Assembly: GCA_951799425.1 (NCBI GenBank)
Contig: OX637402.1
Coordinates: 21,403,844-21,467,843 of the forward strand
Length of the DNA stretch: 64,000 nucleotides
Direction of reading: 5' to 3'
From: Ilex aquifolium
Taxonomy: Eukaryota > Streptophyta > Magnoliopsida > Aquifoliales > Aquifoliaceae
In this document: positions 25,400 through 36,769 of the stretch, piece after piece
Layout of the letters: each line of letters begins with the position of its first letter
Numbering within the stretch: position 1 is the first letter of the stretch
The notes under the pieces: generated by a model
Told to the model about the DNA's origin: nothing
Seen by the model: the letters and a program-made list of their open reading frames with translations, nothing else
Database searches by the model: none
Position numbers and translations under genes: made by a program

Positions 25400-26261
25400 C
25401 ACCGCGTCCATGCCCCTTGCCATGTTGCTACCCAAAACAATTAAAGGAACGATTTGAATCTGATGGATATGCAGAAGAGCAATTAGGATCCGTTGAGAGT
25501 GGGTGATTTGCCACGACTGTGATTGGTATTGTTTCGAGAGGCAATATTTGCATACTCAAGGGAGAAGTTAACAGTAACAGTATGATGCTCCAATCGAAGT
25601 TCATAGGATAGTAGATAACGATACAAATCATCAACTGTTATAGGATCAATACGAGTAGTTATAGAAGTAACTAAATAATCATAAGCCGAACCAAGGCCAG
25701 CCAAGATGTACAAAATAAGATCAAAGTCATTGAGTGCTTGCCCAATGACGACAAGAGTATTAGCAAATCCTTTGATTTTCTGGAAATAGTATGTTATTAA
25801 AGAAGAACCCTTTTTAATTGTAGTAAGCTAATAACAAATTAGTATAATTCGTGCCTTCGAGTGCGAAGCAAACATCTTCCGTAGCTTGACCCATACATCA
25901 TGCGAAGTAGAATAGCCCATTACATGAGCAATAATTCCTTCGGAAAGAGCGAAAATAAAGGAACTAAGTATAATCTAATCCTGTTGCAAACAGAATAAAA
26001 ATTCTAGATTGGTTATTGTGCTGGACTCAGTGTCTTGAGATGAAGGATCAATCATAGTTTCGGAAGGAATGAGTGTTGTTCCATCTAAATAACCAAAGAG
26101 ATGGTGGCCTCTATAAAATATGGGATTACCTGTGCTTTCCATAGCTAGTAGTTGTCATGATTCAACTTTATGGGAAATGGGTGATTCAAGCTTCGAGGAT
26201 TAAGGGTGGGAGGAATTGAGGTAGTGATTGAAATAAATAAGGATGAAGATATGTTGACCAT
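25400..26261 (-). pseudogene. copia gag
   Basis: An ATG at 26261 opens MVNISSSLFIS and continues to LNHPFPIKLNHDNY followed by a TAG in place of the usual hydrophobic residue and then LWKAQV, the conserved gag start. Further on come LFGYLDGT, HVMGYSTSHDVWVKL and, at 25713-25483, LAGLGSAYDYLVTSITTR. Several stops interrupt it. Confidence 0.75.
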
Positions 26262-26280
26262 ATTGACATATGTCAATCAG

Positions 26281-26293
26281 GGCTCTGATACCA
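26281..26293 (-). other. primer-binding site (initiator tRNA-Met)
   Basis: The minus strand reads TGGTATCAGAGCC, complementary to the 3' end of plant initiator tRNA-Met and typical of copia elements. It lies 20 bases upstream of the gag ATG and directly downstream of the candidate 5' LTR. Confidence 0.85.
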
Positions 26294-26294
26294 T

Positions 26295-26531
26295 AAAAAA
26301 GTCAAAGAATTCTATCAGTATTTAATTTCCTCACCTTAACTATAGTTGATGTTTTGTTTGTATATTTATATGCAAATTATTTACAAGATAAATATAGATA
26401 ATCCTAATCTATTTAAAAGCTTGAATTTCAAATTATAAAATTCTGCTAACTATCTCTTGAAATCTTCACAAGTACCAACTCGATATTCGTTGTTTTGTTA
26501 CTTATCCTTATCCTTATCCTTATCCTTATCA
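26295..26531 (-). repeat. candidate 5' LTR of the minus-strand copia element
   Basis: Lies directly upstream of the PBS. It begins TGATAAGG on the minus strand and contains TATAAATATAC. The inner CA end is not obvious. With the 3' LTR missing, the boundaries cannot be confirmed. A (TTATCC)n microsatellite occupies 26502-26530. Confidence 0.4.
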
Positions 26532-27220
26532 CTTGATGATTCAATAACACAAAATGAAGTTCTTTGTTTTTAGGAGCTGCATCTTTGGTAATGGCAATGA
26601 CTAGAGTTGCCTTAGACGACTATATTTTACTTATCACTTTCCATTTTGCTCAATGTAGCGAATCATGCACACTTCACTAAACTGACAGCTTGAATATCAA
26701 AATGCAAAATAATGACAAAACAAGATCAGCTATTGCAGATTGTTTTATGCAATAAAGAAAAATTACAGTTGCAGAATATTAGAATCCAGTAAAGGGGGAC
26801 TATAGAGTTCAACTTAAGGCGCCAAGCTTGTGGAAGACTCCATTTCCAATATGTATTTCATCAGACCTCTCTATCTTGCCTTTACAACATCTTCAGTATG
26901 AATTGTCTTCAAGCACAGTATGAAATATATCAATCCATCAGGGAACTTCGGGTGGCAAGGTGTCAGTAGTCAATCTATCCAGACCCCAAGTTTAGGTCTT
27001 GCAAGAGATGCCTTTGTTTGTTGACCTAGCTAATAGGCTTGATTTGTGGTTGATTGCTTGCATGCTGAGTTTACGTAGTAGCCAGAGAGTGTGGTTGTAA
27101 TAGTTCTTAGTTATTACAAAAACCAAAGAGAGAAAAAGTATGGTTGTTTCGTTAGATGACTATCACTAAGATTATCTTACAATCTCAAATCTGAAAATCA
27201 CGACCATTGACGCTTTGTGG
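26532..27220. other. 3' flank of the NAC gene
   Basis: AT-rich, with no coding domain; the 300 bases nearest 27220 are probably the NAC 3' UTR. Confidence 0.45.
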
Positions 27221-29897
27221 CTATAATTCAGGAAAGCATCCAAGGAGATGGGTTATGTGGTTTTGAGTATCTTGCTCATCATTGTTTGGTATTAATGGTA
27301 AGCTCGGAAATAGAAACGAGGCCGGTTCAATCACTTGCAATGCAACTAGGTTGTCAAAGTTTTTCCAATCACTGTATTGGTTAGCAGCATCCCTGTTCCT
27401 CTGGTCAACATGATCTTCATTTGCCATGTCATTAAAATTGAGGCCTTCTTCGTTTGTCAAACCTGTCGAAATCATGGAGCTGTCTAGTTGTGGAAGTTCA
27501 ACAAAAAGATTGTCAAATGAAGTATGGTTGGATTCACTGTCCTCCTCCAAACCAAAGGGTACGTGATGAAAATCTGTGTGCTGATTCGAAGCATGCATTG
27601 GCTTTGTTATATCCGGAAATGAAGGAGGCCTACTGATGCTGTTATTACCAATATGGTAACCATAATTCCAACCTTTGAAGCCTTGCTTTTGGTTCGGACT
27701 TGGTTTCTTGAATGCCCGACAAACGACCCATCCTTCTTCCTGCAATAACAACTTAGATTAGCTTAATAATTTCAAATGTATTGGTATAATCTATACTCAC
27801 AACCATCCAAATTGTGATGTAGAAGGAGATTTGAAAGCTAAACTCCAGTGAAGGATGGATGGTCAAAGATTAACGTAAGAGGGATCTCTCACATTAGAGT
27901 TCATCCCACATTACTGTAAAATCATCTCTTAAACTATAATATATGCTTTATGACTTATGAGCGTCTCCATTGATTGCCAATTAGCTTGATTTTGCTGTCC
28001 TAACACTCACGAAGCAACTTACAGGAGATGTTAATAACTGTTTCATGAGTGGGTACAACATATTAATACTTCTATGGCTGCAATATAAAAGTGAAGTTGA
28101 ACATGCCTTGTCCTGTCAGTAAATACTTTCTACCTTAGAAAGTACTTTTGAAAATTTTACCTTAGAAAGTACTTTTTGAACATGCCTTGTCCTGTCAATA
28201 AATACTTTCTACCTTAGAAAGTACTTTTGAAAATTTTAAATCGAGTGCTACATTCTTTTCTTATGGAAACAGACAGAAAATATTGCTAAAAGTTCTTTAA
28301 CAGGAAGTCATATTGATTTTGCTCAAAGGAAAAAAAGTATCATGTTCATGCTTATTAGATATCACAGTGTGTTCAAAATAAAAGTGCTTTTCACAAAGCG
28401 GCACTTGCTTAAAGTGTTAAACTTTTCTTTTTTTTCCCTGAAAGAGTGTGGTAATTGCTTTTTGTATGAGAACATTCTCACTTCAAAACGCCGCCAAAAG
28501 TTTTTTGGTAGGGTGTCTTGTTGAAAGTTTTTTGGTAGGGTGTCTTGCTGAAACTGCTTATAAATCACACTTTTTTTTTTTTGGGGAGTGGGAGTGGGAG
28601 GGGGAGGGGAAAGGGGGCTTGAACCCTTGACCTCAAGAAAGTAAAACTTTCATAAGATAAGGATAAGGAGTACCATTGAACCAAAGACTCATTGGTGTCT
28701 TATAAATCACACCGGTGTTCAATATTTTGCTTAAAAAGTCACGGTTTGACTAAAATTTACTCTCTAAGATACCATTTCAGCTGTAGGTTACTGATGAACT
28801 TGCCTGAGGAGGTGCATGTTCAGATGTTTGGAGTCGATATTCATGCATGATCCAATCCGTTTTTTCTCCATTTGGTGCGCGTCCCTTGTAGAAAACAAGG
28901 GTCTTCCTCATCCCTACTAATTTTTCCTTCGACAGAACAGCCTTGTCTCTTCCTGTTGCCTTCCAAAACCCGGCAGCAGTAGCTCTATTTGTTCGTGTTC
29001 CAGTCGGATACTTTCTGTCCTTGTGACTGAAGAAATACCACTCGTTTTGTTCTTCATAACCCAATTTACTCCTGTCTGTTAGGAAGAAATTGGTTGTCAG
29101 AAACTGTCCTAGCAGTAGGTGTGCAACATGTTGATTTTTAAGTGTTTTGGAATATTATAAAAATAAAGAGCAGTCTAAATCTAGTTAGCTAGTAATTTTA
29201 CTTCCCATTTGGAAAAAGTTAGATGATAGAAGAAGACTTCAAGCAGATCAAGAATTCTCATGCAAGAACGGGAACTCCTAGCTCCTTGAAGTAAAGCGAA
29301 AATCAAGATTTATGATGACATTCTTCTTAGCAGTTATACTACTTCCTCAGGCTGTGAGGAAATTTGGTGCTATTGTCTTCGATTATTCTTAACATTTTCA
29401 GATATGAGAAGACAGCTACCTAGTCTCTCTTGGTTTGTGAGAGTAATCTCACAGGTCACAAGAGTAAGTTATATCTTTTAGACTAGGAATAATGTATATC
29501 ATGAGTAACTATTCTGAAATCATGCTTAGCTTAGCCATAATGTGGCTATTGAACTTTATTTTATATATATATATATATATTTGAAAATAGAATTTTATTT
29601 TTGAACAAAAATTAGATGATAGGCTCATATAATGACCATAATGCTTAGCCAAAAAGGGTTATATTAGGACCATAAGGAACTTTGGCCTGCCATGCAACTA
29701 TTCAAAAAATATTGCACAGGAATTTTGTAGTCAATACCTTGGATGTCCCATGGCTCCATTCTGTAGAGATCAAGGTCTGTAATAACATCTAGATCAATTT
29801 TTAGGGAGTTAACCTTTCTCTTGAGGTAATATGCTACAAGTTCTTCCTCAGTCGGGTGAAATCTAAACCCTGGAGGAACACATGACTCCAACTCCAT
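27221..29897 (-). CDS. VND7: VND7-like NAC transcription factor (3 exons)
   Basis: Exons on the minus strand: 29897-29738, 29075-28804 and 27739-27221, total 316 aa. The NAC domain is complete: subdomain [20 protein letters not shown] (residues 7-25), [40 protein letters not shown] and [36 protein letters not shown] and [22 protein letters not shown] (145-156). The C-terminal activation region has VELPQLDS and ends LLGCFPEL, as in VND7. VND factors switch on xylem-vessel differentiation, secondary-wall and cell-death genes; VND7 itself is about 324 aa (from memory). Intron 1 is GT-AG; intron 2 starts CAG|GCAAGT, a GC donor, and carries a SINE. Assignment to VND7 over VND1-6 rests on the PTEEELV, NSLK and NRATAAGF details and the short tail. 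Confidence 0.93.
28101..28243. repeat. 79-bp tandem duplication in NAC intron 2
   Basis: ACATGCCTTGTCCTGTCA recurs at 28101 and 28180, each followed by TAAATACTTTCTACC and AGAAAGTACTTTTGAAAA. It probably arose from slippage on the shorter internal AGAAAGTACTTTT repeat. Confidence 0.75.
28571..28698 (-). mobile_element. tRNA-derived SINE with 14-bp TSD and poly(A)
   Basis: The minus strand has a pol III A-box-like TGGTTCAATGG, then a B box GGTTCAAGCCC, a C-rich body and a 12-A tail (28582-28571). CTTATAAATCACAC flanks it exactly on both sides (28557-28570 and 28699-28712), a LINE-type target-site duplication. It lies within the GC-AG intron of the NAC gene in the same orientation as the gene. 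Confidence 0.85.
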
Positions 29898-30075
29898 TGA
29901 TGATCTCCTGAGAACGTAGGATAAAAACAGTCAGAGAGAGAGAGAGAGAGATAGAGAGACTTGCCGGAAAAAAAGAGAGATAGAGAGAGATGTTCAAGGT
30001 GAAGTGCCTTCTAACATCCATTCTTCTGGTTAATTGCAATAAAAATCACACATCAAGAAATATAAAGAGATCTAG
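29898..30075 (-). promoter_or_regulatory. VND7-like 5' UTR and core promoter
   Basis: Upstream of the ATG on the minus strand is a long CT-rich tract (GA on the plus strand, 29935-29990). About 165 bases upstream is a TATA-like CTTTATATTTC (30057-30067). CT-rich leaders are common in plant promoters; the assignment is positional. Confidence 0.35.
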
Positions 30076-30271
30076 AACCCTTCAAAAGCTACAATTTCTT
30101 GATGCATGTGTTGGGTACCATGAGAATTTCACATTGGATAGAAAGACAAAATTTAAATCGTCTTAATATACTATCAAGCTCCAATCTCCCACGGGCTCTT
30201 CAACGATCAATAGTCTATTTTGTTTTGTAGACTTAGTATTTTTATTTTTTATTTTTTGATGAGCTATTTTA

Positions 30272-30740
30272 GTGATCCGTTTGGTACGATGAAAAAATAG
30301 AAAAATGAAAAGTTGGAAGGATGGAAAGTTTGATGGATAAATAAAACATCATGTTTTGTAAGAAAAATAGAATGGATAGATGAGCTTTCTTTCCAACTCA
30401 CTAAAATCAATCTCTCCAAAATTGAAAGGAAAGTGAATGAAAAGTTAATTATTTGTATTGAAATGTATCTTATTTATCTATATTAATTTCATGTATAAAT
30501 ACATTATGTATATATTAATTTCATGTATAAATACAATGATAAAATATGTATTTATACTTTCTTAAAAAAATTAAAAACATATTTTTTTTTATCTTACTAA
30601 GTATAAAAAAAAAAATTAATCATTTTTATTTTCCATCCATATTTCCAAACACAAAGGAAAAAAAATATATCATTCTTACTTTCCTTTTTTGAAGGATAAA
30701 AAATGTATCCCTCCTATTTTTTATCCTTCTTACCGAAACA
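30272..30740. mobile_element. PIF/Harbinger-like MITE, second copy
   Basis: Left terminus GTGATCCGTTTGGTACGATG, right terminus CTTACCGAAACA, flanked by TTA (30269-30271, 30741-30743). The interior is the inverse of the 10751-11367 copy (shared GATACATTTCAATACAAATA-type and ACTTTCC motifs) without its nested insertion. It lies about 375 bp upstream of the NAC start codon. Confidence 0.65.
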
Positions 30741-30743
30741 TTA

Positions 30744-31033
30744 GTATTGAAGAGATGCCAGTGCCACAAGATTCGTGGCCCCCCTGCTTTCATTTAAAAT
30801 CAATTCTGGGAGACATGCTTCTCGATGAAATGAAACTGAAAATGCTTACAGAAAAAAAAAAGAAAAAAGAAATGAAATTGAAAGCTCATTTCTACATTTG
30901 TCATGATTCGAATCCATTCGTGAACATAAGGCTATGATGAATTGATCTCATTCCAATGGACCCAACAAGTTGCAGCATGTGTTTTAATTGTTACACAAGG
31001 AGAATGGCAGGTACTGGTACCCACCAAAACAAC
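30744..31033. other. spacer
   Basis: No gene or repeat recognised. Confidence 0.4.
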
Positions 31034-31183
31034 ATTGATTCATCTTTAACATAACCATGATTTCCATGTACTCAGGCAAGTCTATTGAACACAAAAGAAG
31101 CCGAGAAAATTGATTCATCTTTAACATAACCATGAATTCCATGTACTCAGGCAAGTCTATTGAACACAAAAGTAGCCGAGAAA
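31034..31183. repeat. 2 x 75-bp tandem duplication
   Basis: Two near-identical 75-bp units start at 31034 and 31109, each beginning ATTGATTCATCTTTAAC; the start of a third unit (ATTGA) follows at 31184. The unit is a multiple of three, so minus-strand frames stay open across it, but no protein family is recognised. Confidence 0.85.
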
Positions 31184-31462
31184 ATTGACTTTCTGGACAC
31201 AAGCATGCTAGTTTCTTTGAGTGCAGTCCACTCCCCATGGTGATTGAAAACGTTTTCACACCCACCACATACCACAAATTTATTTTTATTTTTTTTGATA
31301 GCAACGGTAATGGGATGCACCAATAATGCTAGATACACAGCTTCTTTCAAGTCGATCGGATGGACCGCTGGTCCCACACACCACATATTTATGAGCAGAA
31401 GATTATTGAAGGACAGTCCCTCAAGTCTCAATGCTATGCAGTGATGAAGATATCCTACAGCT

Positions 31463-31467
<5 letters not shown>

Positions 31468-31511
<44 letters not shown>
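31468..31511. repeat. (CT)22 microsatellite
   Basis: Uninterrupted CT dinucleotides. Confidence 0.95.
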
Positions 31512-31517
<6 letters not shown>

Positions 31518-33950
31518 AAAATAAACTTGTTTTCGAGTTTATTATATTACTAAGGTGTGTTAATTATGTGTGTGTAAGTGGACAAAGAATATGCAAATAG
31601 TGGAAGACTTGTAATAGTGGTGTCTTTATATTTTAAGAGTTACAAGTGTTAGTGGTAGACAAATGTAATACTATGAATTATGGTTTAGACCTATATAAAT
31701 AAGATATATATTCTAGTGTTTCAAATTTCAATGAAGAAGAGTTGAGTGGAAGAGTCTCAAGTTGAGTATGTGATTGAAATCAACTTGTATGAATTTTTTT
31801 TTTTTTTTGAGTGTTTATATCCTCCTATACTTCCTTCTATTTTATTTATAGTCCTCTTAACTCCAATAAATTGGCATTAGAGCTATTTTCTAATTAGAGT
31901 AATTTCAATATATATATCTCTCTCTCGTGCACACATGCATTTGCATGCAGGTTCACTATAACCATCCGAAATAGAAAAGTTAAAAAGTAAAACTCCCACC
32001 TTAACAGAATGGGATTCTAAGGTTTTAGCTTCATCAACAGCATGGAGGTATATATTTTGGCCAATTTAGATCAAGTTGTAATGACATATATACTATATGA
32101 CACAATTATATATATGATGCTCTAGCAAAAAGCATTAGAGATTCATTATCAACGATAAACTTTGAAACTGTTGGCAGCGGTTTGTCAGGATACCACTTGT
32201 TTGGAATTGATCCATTTTAACACAAAAAAAGAGAGAAAAAAAAAATCAAAATTCCCGTAGATAAAACATTGACTTCATAGTCTATGTATCAACACTTTAC
32301 AAAGAACATATTCATTAAACAGCAAAATACTAACCAGAAACTCTGCCCTTGTCGTGTTCTTGCACAGCACTGCCCTCAGAGAGAGAGAGAGAGAGAGAGA
32401 GAAGACAACTTAGAATGAGAGAGTTTTATTCGCTGGTGGGTGAATGTTGTTGCAAAGAGTTGTATAAATAAATGACACAACAAGCGAACAAACATATAAA
32501 TAGGATGCTTACAGAAAAAACATATGAATATGACGAAAACAAGGTGATAGAGACATATATATAAGGTAAAAGGAAATATAAGAGAGGTGGAAGGGTGACT
32601 GCTATTGATTGCGCATGGGGATGACAGATAGATGGAAGGTTTGTTTGGACGGCGTGCCACCAAATTTTCACGCCACCCCCCCCCCCCCCTACAAGTATTG
32701 TGCACTAAGATTCCATCCTTTGTATAAAGAATAATAATATTGATACCTAACAAATCGACTTAATTTGTTGACTTAATGGTATGATAGTGACATGATCTAA
32801 TAGTATTGTTGTCACTGTAACGATTGAATTTTTGCATTGAGACTTTATCACTTAATAAATTATTATGTCAAATTTTTTAGGTTTCAATAACATTACTCTT
32901 AATTCACATTATAATCCACATGGGTTGATTTAGTTTCGGAACAAGAGACGAGATATAAACCTACACATTTTAAATTGAAGCTTCACTGCATATTTTAATC
33001 AATGTGTATGATTTAAGAGGATTTATATCTAAAATTTATGTTGCAATCTTGAATACATGAATGTCGGAAAAGACGACCCAAATACATTATCTCCTCCCCG
33101 AACCTAACTTTTTTGTTGGAGAAAATATTAAGTGTTTGTAACACATTAGATTACGTGGTGTTTATATCTAATAAAAAATTACAACAATATTTTTTTGTTA
33201 GACACATTAATTTGTTAAAAAAAATCTATTAACTTTATAAATAATAATAATTGATTGATAATATAAAATATTTTATAGATGATGTATTATAATAAGGTGA
33301 CTGGTGAGCACCGAATATCTTCTTCTTCTTGTCTCTGTTTGGTGCGCCGCCCTTCAACACTTGTCATTATGGGTCGGTGGCCACATGGACAACGCCGGAC
33401 TACATCAAACAGCCAATCATTTGTGTTCACAAATAAACATGTTCGGAGAAAGGGACATGTCTCTCAGAAAAAGCCATGAGTTTTGTTTTTTTTTTTTTTC
33501 CGGCTTTTTCTGGCTTTGCGTCATTTGTTCTTGCAAGAAGCAGTATTAAATAATTAAGGACTAAACCTTAGGTCATTCGCAAATTGCTAGATTATAAACA
33601 AGATTATCAATTGCACTTGGTTATTAAAGAAAAAAAGAAGGGAAAATACTTGTAAATGATGCATCACTACTAGAATAAATAATTAATATTATTATTATTA
33701 ATAATGTATTTACAATAAAAGAGAAAAATTATATAATAGAATACAATACAATTTAAATTTTAAAAGATAAACAAAATAATTTTTATTTTTTGCGGTTAAA
33801 ATCTTTTTAAATTTTATTTTAAAGTTAATCTGACGGTTAATATTAACACCTCAAATTTAATAAGGAAAATAGCCCTCTAAGAGTGTGTTTGAGTAATTTT
33901 TTAAAAATGTTTCTTGAACTTATGCTTCTCATAAATACTTATAAAAAAAG
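31512..33950. other. intergenic DNA without recognised genes
   Basis: AT-rich with a (GA)n run at about 32371-32401 and a poly(C) run at about 32674-32689. Short open frames here (for example 33279-33549 and 32753-32376) lack domain similarity that I recognise. Confidence 0.45.
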
Positions 33951-33957
33951 TAGTGTT

Positions 33958-34605
33958 TGAAACCGTCTCTACACCACCACTACCCCACCATCACCATTAC
34001 TACCATCACCGCCACCACAACTACCCCCCCACCACCACCACCATGGCACCACCACCACCATGGCCCCACCACCGTCGACACCCCACTACCACCATCATCA
34101 TCGTCGCCGCCACCCTACCACCACTTTTGTCACAAAAACAATCACCCCCACTGCCCCACAACCACCATCCCCACTACCATCACCATCATCACGACCACCC
34201 CACTCCCACCATCACCACTGCTAAACTACCACCATTATCACTGTCTCACCATAACCTCGACCCCCACCACCCCACCACCACCACCACCACCACCACCATT
34301 ATCACTGTCTCACCATCACCCTGACCACCACCACCCCCACCGCCCCACCGCCCCACCCACACTCACCACCACCACCACCACCGTTTTCACTCACCACCGA
34401 TTGTTACCATCGTCGTCCACCATCCCCACCCATCATCATCGTCATCTAATTATTATATTTATTATCACTACCACCATGATCTCATTACCACCATCATCCA
34501 CCATCAACACCCACCACCATCCACCGCCACCAACTATACTACCACCCACCACAACCATTACCGTTTTTCACCACCACTGTCGCCAACCATCGCTCACCCC
34601 ACTAT
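33958..34605. repeat. imperfect (CCA)n-rich tract, about 650 bp
   Basis: The plus strand is dominated by CCACCA, CACCAT and TCACCA triplets. Long frames across it would encode only Pro/Thr/His runs and differ in each frame, so it is low-complexity DNA. It mirrors the TGG-rich tract at 36770-37700. Confidence 0.85.
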
Positions 34606-35402
34606 AATCAATACTTAAATTCATTTCTCCTTTATGTTTGTGATTTGATTTTTGGTGTGAATATAAATATATTTATTGTTAACTTTTTTTTTATTATTCC
34701 GTGTCTTCAAGTACAGACAATAACTAGCATTAATATAAAGGCGAAGAGATCACAATAAAACTCTTAAAAAGAGGGACATAAGAAATTAATTTTGTTATCT
34801 TACGAGAATTGACCCCTGAACCACTTAGTTGTCAGATTTAACATTAAATAAAACTGGAAAAAAATATGTTGGTGGGATCTAGATCCGACATTCTTTACCC
34901 TCGCGAAAGGTTTGTGCGAATTTTACTTCATTTGCAAATATTTTTCTTTCTTCTTTAATCTCTTCCCTTGGAAGTTTACCAAAAGACAAACATGCACTAG
35001 GATTTAAGGAGGGTGGGACAATGAAATCCATACAATGTTTTCCCAATGCCTAGTGACTTTCCGACCATATCCAACTTCCCAACCTTGTCGGAAAAACCAC
35101 TTTTATTTTTGTCAATTACTAGCTTTAAATAATGTTAATAATATCATTTTTCATAAATATATTGCCTCTGTGATTAAACTCCTATACAACAGTACTGTGC
35201 CCCTCTATCCATAGACGGCAACAGGTTGGGCCGGGCTGTCGCAGCCCATATTGTTTTGGGCCCAAGCGGACATGTCATTGGTTGGGCAATTTTTGTTTGG
35301 AAAATTTAGAAGTCGGTATAAAAATTTAGATTTAATTGAGCTAAACTACATTAAAAAAATTTATTTGACTTTAAATGCATTATTTTGGAAAAATAATAAA
35401 AG
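34606..35402. other. spacer
   Basis: No gene recognised; AT-rich. Confidence 0.4.
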
Positions 35403-35640
35403 ACTATTCATTACTCTATTCCTCTCTCTCTCTCTCCATTACTCTCTCACTCTCTCTTCCCTATTTTCTCTCTATCTCTCTCTCCCTCCCTGTTACTTTA
35501 TCTATCCCCTATTTTCTCTTTCTTTTTCCCTAGTACTAATGTATTTTCTTTTTAAATATGTAAAGATTTAATTTAATTTTTTCATCTCTCTCTCCCTATT
35601 TTCTCTTACCGTTACTCTTTCTCTCCTTATTATCTCTATC
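35403..35640. repeat. CT-rich low-complexity tract
   Basis: Interrupted CTCTCT and CCCTATTTTCTCT motifs repeated twice around a T-rich core. Confidence 0.75.
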
Positions 35641-35989
35641 TCCTTATGTCAACTTATAACAACATAATTATACAAATTAGTTACACCGATTAGTTACAAT
35701 TACCTTATAATACACTGAATAGTTACTCGTATGTTCTAATAAACCAAACAGTTACATCAAACAATTACACAAAATTACAACACCAACCGAAATTGTCATT
35801 CAATTGTTTACATAAATCAAAGAGTTACACTATTTATTATCACGAGATGGTTACATCAATTATATACATCAAATTAGATTTCTCATTACATAAAAGAGTT
35901 TACCATTACAACAAATTTGGTGTATTTAATTAGTGTAACCATGTCATGATACTAAATGGTGTAACTCTGAAAATTGAAAGTTTTGATTA

Positions 35990-36760
35990 GGCACCACAAG
36001 TGAACTCACTGTTTTTAGCTCACTGTCTTAAATTTATTGTTTTTAGAGTTCACTGTTTATAATTTTTTTAATATTTTTTGAATTCCCTGTTTTTTATATA
36101 TATTTCTCAATTCAAATTTTTAATATTTTTGTAGTTCACTGTTTGTGAAATTTTTGGACAGTGAACTTGAAGCTTTATTCTATTAAAGTTTACTATTTTT
36201 GGGGTTCACTGTTTATTATATATATTTCTCAATTCAAATTTTCAATACTTTTGTAGTTCACTATTTGTGAAAATTTTATACAGTGAACTAGAAGTTTCAT
36301 TCTATTAACATTCACTATATTTTATTTTATTAACAATAACTTTGTTTGAACTAAAAGTTTTATTATATTAAAGTTCAATGATTTTTTTTTCAACATTTTT
36401 TAGTTCACTAGTTTTTCACTATTTTGGATGATGTGTTTTGGGCGGTAGTGGGCAGCGATAGTGGTTGTTCACTATGTTTAGTTCACTATTTGAGTTCACA
36501 ATAAACTAAGAGTTTCATTCTATTAACATTCACTATTTATAAAAAAAAAAAATTGAACTAGGAGTTTTATTTTATTAAAATTCACTATTTATGTTTTTTC
36601 AATATTTTTGAGTTTGTTGTTTTTATTATATATTTCTCAATTCAAAATTTCACTATTTTGTAGTTTATTAATCGTGAAAATTTTGGACAGGAAACTATGA
36701 GTTTCATTCTATTAAAATTCACGATTTATGTTGTTTTCAATATTTTTGAATTCACTAGTT
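35990..36760. repeat. degenerate tandem array, unit about 122 bp
   Basis: CTCAATTCAAA recurs at 36106, 36228 and 36636 (first spacing 122). A GTTCACTRTTTRT-type motif and a GAACTAGAAGTTTCATTCTA-type motif recur many times between (about 36165, 36285, 36350, 36505, 36560, 36695). Units are diverged and some are truncated. No coding potential. Confidence 0.7.
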
Positions 36761-36769
36761 TTTTGTTGT

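Larger units (their letters stand above)
19370..26531 (-). mobile_element. degenerate Ty1/copia retrotransposon with two nested insertions
   Basis: On the minus strand, right to left: candidate 5' LTR, initiator-Met primer-binding site, gag, protease, integrase, reverse transcriptase and RNase H, in copia order (INT before RT). Pieces are separated by stops, by a solo LTR (22419-23728) and by a 1452-bp insertion (20477-21928). Sequence stops near the RNase H C-terminus at about 19380, where MITE DNA begins, so the 3' LTR is missing. The element is non-functional. Confidence 0.85.

Noticed and set aside
26502-26530. Telomere-like repeat
   Set aside because: The unit is TTATCC, not the plant telomere CCCTAAA; a simple microsatellite.
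33957-34607. 216-codon frame rich in His, Pro and Thr
   Set aside because: All frames across the CCA-rich tract are open and encode only triplet-repeat shadows; no domain or gene context.
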